Below, piece after piece: positions 7,038-12,824 of a stretch of 12,824 nt of DNA. The notes below the pieces were generated by a model that saw only the letters and a list, made by a program, of their open reading frames with translations, searched no databases and had not been told where the DNA came from. Location: positions 1 through 12,824 of the forward strand of contig CABRZO010000054.1 in assembly GCA_902475455.1 (NCBI GenBank), written 5' to 3'. Numbering within the stretch: the first letter of the stretch is position 1; every line of letters begins with the position of its first letter. A program made the position numbers and the translations under genes. Origin of the DNA: an uncultured Eubacteriales bacterium (GTDB taxonomy: Bacteria; Bacillota; Clostridia; Oscillospirales; Oscillospiraceae).

Positions 7038-7098
7038 CCGCCCCCACAGCAAAAAATCTCAGCCCCAGGAAAACGCAAACAATACTTTAACATCTCCA

Positions 7099-7107
7099 TG
7101 GTATAAT
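7099..7107 (+). promoter_or_regulatory. Extended -10 promoter upstream of the two-component genes
   Basis: TGGTATAAT: a perfect TATAAT (7102-7107) with the TG extension. I see no convincing -35 box (ACAATA at the 17-base position). It lies 27 bases before the regulator ATG, so the leader is short. It gives the regulator-kinase genes a start independent of the small-protein genes. Confidence 0.75.
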
Positions 7108-7134
7108 GAAGAAAAAATCATGGGAGGTTACGCC

Positions 7135-7806
7135 ATGTTCCGGATACTTGTGGTAGAGGATGACCGGGAGCTGAACCGCTCCGTCTGCGCCTTTTTGGAG
7201 CAGCGGGGCTACGAGGCCCTGGGCTGCCTGGGGGCGGAGGAGGCCTATGACGCCCTGTACCGTGGGGTATTTGACCTGATCATCTCCGACATTATGATGC
7301 CGGAAATCGACGGTTTTGAGCTGGTCAAGACGGTGCGGGCCCTCAACGAGAATATCCCCATTCTGTTTATGACGGCCCGGGACGATCTGGCCGCCAAGCA
7401 GCGGGGCTTCCGGGCGGGGATCGACGACTATATGGTCAAGCCCATCGACCTGGACGAGCTGTATCTCCGGATCGGCGCACTGCTGCGCCGGGCCAGAATC
7501 GCCGCCAGCCGGCGGATTGAGCTGGGGGAGTTTGTCATGGACGCCGACGAGCACACCGCCTATCTCCGGGGTGCGGAAATTCCCCTGACCAGCCGGGAGT
7601 TCAGCCTGCTCTACAAACTGCTGTCCTATCCGAAAAAGACCTTTACCCGCAGCCAACTCATGGATGAGTTCTGGGACCCGGACACCGCGTCCGGCCCCCG
7701 GACGGTGGATGTCTACATGACCAAGCTGCGCAGCAAGCTGGCAGAATGTACGGACTTCGAAATTGTCACCGTCCACGGGCTGGGCTACAAGGCGGTGATC
7801 AAATGA
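7135..7806 (+). CDS. OmpR/PhoB-family response regulator
   Basis: A 223-residue DNA-binding regulator, standard length. The receiver domain (1-118) shows the acidic pair D9-D10, phosphoacceptor D52 (SDIMMPEIDGFEL), T80 (FMTARDD) and K102 (VKP). The C-terminal half (about 126-223) is the winged-helix OmpR domain, with LTSREFSLLYKLLS and the closing RTVDVYMTKLRSKL and VHGLGYK. Phosphorylation by the next gene's kinase should control its DNA binding. I start at ATG 7135, with GGGAGG seven bases upstream; an in-frame ATG at 7120 lies before that site and is unlikely. Its stop overlaps the kinase start (ATGA, 7803-7806). Targets are unknown; the neighbouring membrane genes and the cassette's own promoters are the first candidates. 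Confidence 0.97.
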   Translation: MFRILVVEDDRELNRSVCAFLEQRGYEALGCLGAEEAYDALYRGVFDLIISDIMMPEIDGFELVKTVRALNENIPILFMTARDDLAAKQRGFRAGIDDYMVKPIDLDELYLRIGALLRRARIAASRRIELGEFVMDADEHTAYLRGAEIPLTSREFSLLYKLLSYPKKTFTRSQLMDEFWDPDTASGPRTVDVYMTKLRSKLAECTDFEIVTVHGLGYKAVIK

Positions 7807-8900
7807 AGCGGAAGATAGCCTGGAGCAGGCTGCTGCTGTCTCTGTACCGCTATCTGGTGTTTTTCCTGCTGATCGCCTTTCTCATCACCTGCTGTCTGCT
7901 GCTGTTTACCAAAACACTGACCGACACCACCGGAGTGGTGCTGACCCGGGAGAATCTGACCTCCGCCGCCGGGCTCACCTTTCTCAACGTGCTGCTGTTG
8001 AGCCTGATCTGCACTCTGCTGGATCTGGTCAGGCGAAAAATCACCGTGGATCGGCCGGTGCGCCGGATCACCGAGGCCGCCCAGCGGATTACCGCCGGAG
8101 ACTTTTCCGTCCGGATCCCGCCCCTTTTGGGCTCCGGCGAGGCTTTTAATGAAATTATCGCCTGCTTCAACAAAATGGCGGAGGAATTGGCGGGGATGGA
8201 GAGCCTGCGGACCGACCTGATCGCCAATGTATCCCACGAGCTGAAAACGCCCCTGGCCGTCATGGGCAATTACGCCACGCTGCTCCAGCAGCCCAACCTG
8301 TCGGAGCAGCAGCGGATGGAGTACGCCAAAGCGGTGACCCAAGCCGCCCGGCGGCTGGGAGATCTGATCTCCAATATTCTGAAGCTGAACAAGCTGGAAA
8401 ATCAGCAGATCTTTCCGGCGGTGGAACACTATGACCTGGGGGAACAGCTGGCCCTCTGCCTGCTGGGCTTCGAGGAACTCTGGGAGGCCAAACAGCTGGA
8501 CATTGAGACGGATCTGGAAGACGGGGTCATGGTATCCGCCGACCCGGAGCTGCTGAGTCTGGTCTGGAACAACCTGCTCTCCAACGCCATTAAATTCACC
8601 GGCCAGGGGGGGCGGATTTCCCTGTCCCTCCACCAGGAAGGTCAACAGGTGGTGGTGCAGGTGTCGGACACCGGCTGCGGCATCTCGCCGGAGGTGGGGG
8701 CCCGGATCTTTGACAAGTTCTATCAGGGGGACACCTCCCACGCCGCCCAGGGCAACGGGCTGGGGCTGGCCCTGGTAAAGCGGGTCATGGATATCACCGG
8801 CAGCGACATTGCAGTGGAAAGCCAACCCGGCAAGGGCTCCACCTTTACCGTCACCCTGAGGAGGCATTCGGATGGAACCGCTCAAGCAAGCCCTCGGTAA
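7803..8900 (+). CDS. Sensor histidine kinase with minimal extracellular region
   Basis: A 365-residue membrane kinase, partner of the regulator just upstream (4-base overlap). Two membrane helices (about 14-36 and 57-76) enclose only about 20 residues outside the cell, followed by a HAMP linker (about 77-130). The phosphoacceptor domain has VSHELKTPLAV with H145. The ATPase domain shows the N-box (N257 to N261), G1 box DTGCGI (289-294), F-box region (IFDKFYQGD) and G2 box GNGLGLAL (317-324), so all catalytic elements are present. With almost no outside domain, the signal is probably read within the membrane or through a partner protein, as for the intramembrane-sensing kinases of Firmicutes. 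Start chosen at ATG 7803; an upstream in-frame ATG at 7746 lies inside the regulator and has no role. The last 29 bases overlap the next gene. Confidence 0.96.
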   Translation: MKRKIAWSRLLLSLYRYLVFFLLIAFLITCCLLLFTKTLTDTTGVVLTRENLTSAAGLTFLNVLLLSLICTLLDLVRRKITVDRPVRRITEAAQRITAGDFSVRIPPLLGSGEAFNEIIACFNKMAEELAGMESLRTDLIANVSHELKTPLAVMGNYATLLQQPNLSEQQRMEYAKAVTQAARRLGDLISNILKLNKLENQQIFPAVEHYDLGEQLALCLLGFEELWEAKQLDIETDLEDGVMVSADPELLSLVWNNLLSNAIKFTGQGGRISLSLHQEGQQVVVQVSDTGCGISPEVGARIFDKFYQGDTSHAAQGNGLGLALVKRVMDITGSDIAVESQPGKGSTFTVTLRRHSDGTAQASPR

Positions 8901-9768
8901 ACTGCTGTTTCCCCCAGTTGCGGCGCTGGTGCTGCTGACGGGGGCCTCGGCGGCGCTGTTGGCCTACGGCTGTCTGGGGCAGGCCCCGGCGGAACCGGCG
9001 GTCTACGGAGGCTACGCCCTGTCCGCCTACACCCTGGCCGCTCTCTGCGCCAGAGCCCCCGCCCTGGTGAGATGGGTCCGGCGGCTGCGGCGGGAAAACC
9101 CCTATCTGCACCGCTACTCCGCCGACCCGGTCTGGCGGGTCAAGCTGTCGCTGGGCGCGTCCCTGGCGGGCAACGGGTTGTACGCCGCCTTCCAGTTGGG
9201 GCTGGGGATCTGGCATCAGGCCCTCTGGTATTACGTCCTGGCCAGCTATTACGCCCTACTGCTGGTCATGCGCCTGCCCCTGGCCCGCCGCATCTCCCGG
9301 GGTGGGCTCGGCCGGGATATTCCGGGAGAATACCGCCTGTACCGCCGGTGCGGCGTGGTATTGGCAGTAATGAATGTGGCCTTGGCAACCATGGTGTTCT
9401 ACATGGCCCATCAGGGCCGGGGCTTTTCTCACCACAGCATTACCGCCATTGCCATTGCCGCCTATACGTTTTTCAGTCTGACCATGGCGCTCATCAACGT
9501 GGTGCGGTACCGCAGATACTGCAGCCCTCTGCTTTCGGCGGCAAAGGCGGTGAGCCTGGCCGCCGCCCTGGTGTCCATGCTGACACTGGAGACCGCCATG
9601 CTGAACGCCTTTGGCTCCGCGGAGGAGGCGGCTTTCCGCCGGTCAATGACCGCTTCCAGCGGCGGCATGATCTGCCTGCTGATCCTGGGCATGGGCCTGT
9701 TTATGATCGCCAAGGCCAACCGGGCACTGGGCCGGAACAAACAAGGAGATATATCCAATGGAAGATAA
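8872..9768 (+). CDS. Eight-segment integral membrane protein of unknown function
   Basis: 298 residues with about eight hydrophobic segments (near 13-33, 44-64, 92-112, 117-134, 158-178, 187-210, 222-242 and 262-280). The most distinctive parts are the loop ENPYLHRYSADPVWRVKLSL (75-94), the aromatic stretch LWYYVLASYY (118-127) and a positively charged loop (LARRISRGG, 137-145). I see no ATPase, protease or transporter signature that would give a function; it resembles an uncharacterised clostridial family. The ATG has GAGGAGG seven bases upstream, inside the kinase gene, so it overlaps the kinase by 29 bases and the following gene by 11. This coupling means it is made together with the kinase and strongly suggests a joint role, for example as an accessory sensor or an effector in the membrane. 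That role is inference. Confidence 0.88.
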   Translation: MEPLKQALGKLLFPPVAALVLLTGASAALLAYGCLGQAPAEPAVYGGYALSAYTLAALCARAPALVRWVRRLRRENPYLHRYSADPVWRVKLSLGASLAGNGLYAAFQLGLGIWHQALWYYVLASYYALLLVMRLPLARRISRGGLGRDIPGEYRLYRRCGVVLAVMNVALATMVFYMAHQGRGFSHHSITAIAIAAYTFFSLTMALINVVRYRRYCSPLLSAAKAVSLAAALVSMLTLETAMLNAFGSAEEAAFRRSMTASSGGMICLLILGMGLFMIAKANRALGRNKQGDISNGR

Positions 9769-10126
9769 ATTCACCTATTCCTACTCCCCGAAGCAGCAGG
9801 AGGAGATCCGCCGCATTCGGGAAAAATACCTGCCGGGAGAGCCGGATGAGCTGGAGCAGCTGCGCCGGCTGGATCGGAGCGTGGCCCGGAAAGCTACCGC
9901 CGGGGCCTTGGCGGTGGGCATTCTGGGCACCCTGGTGCTGGGGCTGGGCATGTGCTGCTGCCTGGTCTGGGCGGAACGTCTGTTCGCGGCGGGCATTGTC
10001 ATCGGCATCCTGGGCATTCTGGGCGTGGTGGCGGCCTACCCTATCTACGGAGCCGTCACCAGGCGGGAGAAAGCCCGGCTGGCCCCGGAAATTCTGCGAC
10101 TGGCCGACAAGCTCAGCCAGCCGTGA
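9758..10126 (+). CDS. Two-segment membrane protein carrying the GMC hairpin motif (122 residues)
   Basis: The N-terminus is soluble and charged (FTYSYSPKQQEEIRRIREKY, residues 5-24, then ELEQLRRLDRSVARK). A membrane hairpin (about 49-72 and 77-97) and a charged C-terminal helix (RREKARLAPEILRLADKL) follow. The hairpin contains ILGTLVLGLGMCCCLVW (55-71) followed by GIVIGILGILG, the same pattern as both halves of the 123-residue protein at 6289-6660. I recall close relatives being common in Clostridia and sometimes labelled dihydropteridine reductase; nothing here looks like a reductase (no nucleotide-binding motif), so I would not carry that name over. The gene starts inside the preceding gene (11-base overlap; AAGGAG nine bases upstream of the ATG) and is the last plus-strand gene before the two-way terminator. 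Confidence 0.88.
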   Translation: MEDKFTYSYSPKQQEEIRRIREKYLPGEPDELEQLRRLDRSVARKATAGALAVGILGTLVLGLGMCCCLVWAERLFAAGIVIGILGILGVVAAYPIYGAVTRREKARLAPEILRLADKLSQP

Positions 10127-10204
10127 CCTCCGAGGACAGCTGCTTCTCCCTGTTTCCCCGCTCCCTCCGGCCTAACCGGTGCGCCACTGTGTATCAAATA
10201 TGAA

Positions 10205-10258
10205 AACGCCCCCTGACACAGGAAGGAAAGCCTTCCATGTCAGGGGGCGTTCTGTTTT
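10205..10258. terminator. Bidirectional rho-independent terminator between convergent operons
   Basis: A long hairpin: AACGCCCCCTGACA (10205-10218) pairs with its complement at 10238-10251, and an inner GGAAGG/CCTTCC stem with AAAG loop closes it. TTCTGTTTT follows on the plus strand; on the minus strand the stem ends in TTTT (from AAAA at 10203-10206). It lies 78 bases after the plus-strand cassette and 34 after the minus-strand DUF624 gene, so it can serve both. The 10127-10292 gap holds nothing else that I can see. Confidence 0.92.
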
Positions 10259-10292
10259 GATGCTTGTGGGTCTCTGGCCCGTTTTTCAGGGA

Positions 10293-10949
10293 TCACTCTT
10301 TGGGCTCCTCCGGGGGGCGCTCCTCCAAAATGGCCCTGTCCTCCTCGCTGAGATACTTGGCAAAGATCCGCTCCAGAAACAGGGACACCAGCAGGGTAGT
10401 CAGTACCGGGGCGAAAAACACCGGCCACCAGAGTTGAACGCCGAAGGCCACCATCTGCACCGTCAGCAGCACCAGAATGATGGTGGTGGGCAGATGGCGC
10501 AGGGCCAGCATCAGGGCTGTGCGGAACAAGTCCTTGATCCCCATTTCAAACCGGCCCAGCAAGGGAAACAGGTAGCAGCAGGTACCCAGCGGCACCAGCA
10601 TGACCACATAGTAGGCCATATACATCATCTTGCCCAGATCGGTGTCGATATTGGCGGTCATGACGGCGTAGCCGTAGATGAAGAGCACCAGCAGGGGCAG
10701 GGCGATGAGGGTCACGGGAATGCCCCGGCGCAGGTTCTGCACAAAGGCCTTCCAGTACATGCCGAAGGCCCCCTCCCCCTTGTGGCGGAACACCTTGACC
10801 ACCGTGTAATAGAGGGCGGCGGTGGCAGGGCCGATGGTGACCACCGGCAGACAGAGGGCCACCCAGAACAGGCCCAGCCCCACAAAGTCCACGCCCCGGC
10901 TGATGAGGCTCCAGAATAGATTGTCAGGGTCAAACACTTGTCGGAACAT
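10293..10949 (-). CDS. YesL-type (DUF624) membrane protein
   Basis: 218 residues, full length for the DUF624/YesL family, with about five to six membrane segments. The family signature is at the N-terminal end: LPVVTIGPATAALYYTVVK (34-52), followed by the amphipathic region MYWKAFVQNLRRGIPV. The C-terminus is a charged cytoplasmic tail (EEDRAILEERPPEEPKE). Its molecular function is not established; family members usually sit in carbohydrate-uptake and degradation operons beside ABC sugar transporters, which fits the epimerase and RpiR genes upstream here. The start ATG at 10947-10949 has AAGGCGG eight bases before it. It follows the RpiR gene after 54 bases, a gap that contains a small hairpin, and is the last gene of this operon. 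Confidence 0.9.
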   Translation of the reverse strand: MFRQVFDPDNLFWSLISRGVDFVGLGLFWVALCLPVVTIGPATAALYYTVVKVFRHKGEGAFGMYWKAFVQNLRRGIPVTLIALPLLVLFIYGYAVMTANIDTDLGKMMYMAYYVVMLVPLGTCCYLFPLLGRFEMGIKDLFRTALMLALRHLPTTIILVLLTVQMVAFGVQLWWPVFFAPVLTTLLVSLFLERIFAKYLSEEDRAILEERPPEEPKE

Positions 10950-10967
10950 AGCAAAAACCGCCTTGGT

Positions 10968-10988
10968 GGAAAAGGCCGGGCCTTTTCC
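10968..10988 (-). other. Short hairpin between the RpiR and YesL-type genes
   Basis: GGAAAAGG (10968-10975) and CCTTTTCC (10981-10988) form a perfect 8-base-pair stem with a 5-base loop. On the transcribed (minus) strand the T-run comes before the hairpin, not after it, so it is not a standard terminator. It ends about four bases before the YesL-type gene's ribosome site and could influence translation or mRNA processing. Confidence 0.5.
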
Positions 10989-11003
10989 AAAAAATCAGAG
11001 TGG

Positions 11004-11888
11004 TTACAGGTGCTTTTCCGCCAGGGCCTCGGCAATCCGCTCCTGATTGGCCCGGGCAGTCTCCGGATGCTGCCGGATGAACTCGTTGTAGATCACATCC
11101 ACCAGATAGAGCTGGGCCATCTTGGCGGGCACGCTGCTGAGCTGGAAGGGGCCCTCGTTGGAGCCGCACTGGAGCACCAGATCCGCCTGGGCCGCCCCAG
11201 GGGATTTGGAAAACCGGGTAATCAGGATGGTCTTGGCCCCCCGCTTCCGGGCCAACCCCATCAGCTCCACAATGTCCTTGGTGGAGCCGGAGTAGGAGAA
11301 AAAGAGGATGGCATCCCGGGGGGTCAGCAGCGCGGCGGTGGAGGCCTGGATATGGGAGTCCTGGACGAAGAAGAAGTGGTTGGACACCGTGGAGAACAGA
11401 TGGGCCGCCTCATGGGCCAGGATCATGGAGCCCCCCTGGCCCATGCAGTACACCTTCTCCGCGTTCCAGAGCAGTTCCGCCGCCCGGGTGATGATCTCGG
11501 GCCGGATCAGCGCCATGCTCTGGCCGATGGCGGTGGTGTGGGCAGTGTACAGCTTGCGGCACAGGTCCGAGATGCTGTCCTCAGGACCGATATCCTCCTC
11601 CTGCCCCTCCATCACCGGGATGGGGGTGGTGCCCTGCTCCTGGGCGGTGGCCTTGGCCAGAGCCAGCTTGAAGGCGTTATAACCCTTCAGCTTGAGCCGG
11701 CGGCAAAACCGGGACACGGTGGCCTCCGCCACCCCGCACTCCTCCGCCAGCTCGGAGATGGACATATACTGCACCCCGGTCTTGTGGCTGAGTACATAGT
11801 CCGCCACCTTTTTCTCCGCGGCGGTGAAATGATAATAGCTGTTGCTGATATAGGCGAAAATGTTCTCGCCCTGGGGCCGATCTGTCAT
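11004..11888 (-). CDS. RpiR/MurR-family transcriptional regulator (HTH plus SIS domain)
   Basis: 294 residues. The N-terminal helix-turn-helix domain (1-78) has the recognition region MSISELAEECGVAEATVSRF (42-61). A linker (80-105) leads to a C-terminal SIS sugar-phosphate-binding domain (about 125-262) with MGQGGSMILAHEAAH (149-163) and the SIS loop SYSGSTKD (198-205). Such proteins sense a phosphosugar and control nearby catabolic genes. Between an N-acylglucosamine 2-epimerase and a YesL-type gene, the likely ligand is an amino-sugar phosphate such as ManNAc-6-P or GlcNAc-6-P; that is inference from context. The start ATG (11886-11888) has AGAGAGG six bases upstream. It begins 47 bases after the epimerase stop on the same strand, so the three genes look like one transcription unit. 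Whether it represses or activates cannot be read from sequence. Confidence 0.95.
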   Translation of the reverse strand: MTDRPQGENIFAYISNSYYHFTAAEKKVADYVLSHKTGVQYMSISELAEECGVAEATVSRFCRRLKLKGYNAFKLALAKATAQEQGTTPIPVMEGQEEDIGPEDSISDLCRKLYTAHTTAIGQSMALIRPEIITRAAELLWNAEKVYCMGQGGSMILAHEAAHLFSTVSNHFFFVQDSHIQASTAALLTPRDAILFFSYSGSTKDIVELMGLARKRGAKTILITRFSKSPGAAQADLVLQCGSNEGPFQLSSVPAKMAQLYLVDVIYNEFIRQHPETARANQERIAEALAEKHL

Positions 11889-11935
11889 CCTGAGCCTCTC
11901 TTTCTGGTCCGATCCGTAGGGAATTTGCGCTTAAA

Positions 11936-12824
11936 TCAGGCCTTGGCCTCCACCTGATCCATCATCTTGTCCACCATGATCAGGCTGCGAGGCACATGGA
12001 AGGGGCCCTTGAAGGTGCTGCCCTTGCAGGCGGGCATGGTGGGCAGGCCCTCCCGGCGCAGGTAGCCGTACCACTCGCCGTACTGGGGATCCGCGAAGTG
12101 GTCCTTGGCGTACTGGGCGGTCTTGTAGAACCAATCCAGATACTTCTCATCGCCGGTATCCCGATAGAACATCATGGAGGCGATCAGAATCTCATTGTGG
12201 GGCCACCACAGCTTCATGTCGTGCTCATAGGCCTCCGGGGGGCAGCCCATGCAGTCGATGAAGTAGAGCAGTCCGCCGTACTCCTGATCCCAGCCCGCCT
12301 CAATGGCGTTGTTGAAGATGGTCTGGGCAGTCTCACTGAGGGCCATGTCCCCCTCGTAGTTGGCCTGCTCCTGCATGAACCAGCTGCCCTCAATGTCGTG
12401 GCCCGGGTTCACCACTCTTCCGGCGGTGGTGTCGGTCTGCAGGGAGCCGTCCACCCCCACAGTCTCCAGCACGCACTTCAGCTCCGGCTTGTAGTGGTAC
12501 TTGATGATATCCTCCACGCACTCCTTGGCCCGGGCGTCATAGAGGTCCTTGTTCTCCGGGTCGCAGCGGCGCATGATGGAGGTGACGTTCAGGTAGATCA
12601 TGGGGTCGCCGAAGGCCCGGCTCTGGCGGGTCTCGGGGATGGTCTTGGGACCCAGTCCGGTGGGGTCCTTGATGAGGCCGTGGTTCAGCTTATAGACCAT
12701 GTCATAGGCACGGAGGGCCCGCTCGATGCGCACCGTGTCCCCGGTCAGGGCATAGTACTCGGCGTTGGCCATGGTATAGAAGTTCTCGGAGTGGCAGTAA
12801 CGGCGCTGGCGCAGCGGCTTGCCG
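11936..12824 (-). CDS. N-acylglucosamine 2-epimerase (AGE/renin-binding-protein family), N-terminus beyond right edge
   Basis: About 295 C-terminal residues are present; the frame is open to the window end and roughly 100 residues should lie outside. The family is an (alpha/alpha)6 barrel that interconverts GlcNAc and ManNAc, a step in sialic-acid and amino-sugar breakdown. Matching elements in order are RRYCHSENFYTMANAEYY near the edge, NPGHDIEGSWF (His at 12398-12400), KLWWPHNE (about 12191-12211), EWYGYLRREG and FKGPFHVPR (His at 11996-11998). The two histidines in NPGH and FHVPR correspond to the known catalytic pair, and the last two motifs are closer to the GlcNAc epimerase branch than to mannose isomerases or cellobiose epimerases, as I recall them. 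It precedes the RpiR gene by 47 bases. Further catabolic or transport genes are likely beyond the right edge. The internal ATG at 12770-12772 is not the start. Confidence 0.93.
   Translation of the reverse strand, partial: GKPLRQRRYCHSENFYTMANAEYYALTGDTVRIERALRAYDMVYKLNHGLIKDPTGLGPKTIPETRQSRAFGDPMIYLNVTSIMRRCDPENKDLYDARAKECVEDIIKYHYKPELKCVLETVGVDGSLQTDTTAGRVVNPGHDIEGSWFMQEQANYEGDMALSETAQTIFNNAIEAGWDQEYGGLLYFIDCMGCPPEAYEHDMKLWWPHNEILIASMMFYRDTGDEKYLDWFYKTAQYAKDHFADPQYGEWYGYLRREGLPTMPACKGSTFKGPFHVPRSLIMVDKMMDQVEAKA

Noticed and set aside
6183..7052. 289-codon minus-strand open frame under the three small genes
   Set aside because: It covers three plus-strand genes that each have a ribosome site and sensible products; the antisense product is Pro/Ser/His-rich without domains.
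7038..7101. Possible terminator between the 80-residue gene and the response regulator
   Set aside because: I find no stem-loop in this stretch, so the small genes may read through into the two-component genes.
7120..7134. Upstream in-frame ATG for the response regulator
   Set aside because: The GGGAGG ribosome site falls inside this extension, and the receiver domain starts properly at the ATG at 7135.
9072..10175. 367-codon plus-strand frame overlapping the 298- and 122-residue genes
   Set aside because: Out-of-frame with two coupled membrane-protein genes; the product is Gly/Pro/Arg-rich and has no good ribosome site.
10179..11957. Two long plus-strand open frames over the YesL-type and RpiR genes
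   Set aside because: Antisense shadows with Gly/His/Gln-rich products and no ribosome sites; the minus-strand genes have recognisable domains.

Overview
This window looks like chromosome from a GC-rich, monoderm member of the Clostridia, most likely an Oscillospiraceae-type gut bacterium. That placement is an inference from several things: strong GGAGG-type ribosome sites, G/C-ending codons with almost no TTA, CTA or TCA, a heterodimeric ABC exporter of the Firmicutes type, an RND pump with no outer-membrane partner, an RpiR/DUF624/N-acylglucosamine-epimerase group, and small membrane-protein families I associate with Clostridia. I see no rRNA, tRNA, insertion sequence, CRISPR array or phage gene.

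Layout. (1) 1-1932, minus strand: two translationally coupled half-transporter genes of an ABC exporter; the second is cut by the window edge. (2) 1933-2176: divergent control region with one extended -10 promoter candidate in each direction. (3) 2177-6130, plus strand: a 1317-residue RND-family permease whose first porter domain carries a coiled-coil insert of about 255 residues, closed by a strong terminator at 6141-6184. (4) 6289-10126, plus strand: a compact cassette of seven genes. Three small proteins (123, 33 and 80 residues) come first. Then, behind its own extended -10 promoter, come an OmpR-type response regulator, a histidine kinase with almost no extracellular domain, an eight-segment membrane protein and a 122-residue two-segment membrane protein. 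Stops and starts overlap from the regulator onward. (5) 10205-10258: a hairpin that can terminate transcription from both sides. (6) 10293-12824, minus strand: a DUF624/YesL membrane protein, an RpiR-family regulator and an N-acylglucosamine 2-epimerase that runs off the right edge. These are probably the end of an amino-sugar or sialic-acid use operon.

How the parts may work together. The left third is two divergent export systems, both possibly for toxic compounds, lipids or peptides; the substrates cannot be read from sequence. The middle cassette is the most interesting part. The 123- and 122-residue proteins that flank it share a membrane hairpin motif (GMC, then W, then a Gly-Ile pair), which occurs twice in the first and once in the second. 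The 80-residue protein is built of 11-residue amphipathic repeats. Together with a kinase that has little outside the membrane, this suggests a system that senses or responds to events in the cell envelope. That role is inference. The right third is ordinary sugar catabolism with its own regulator.
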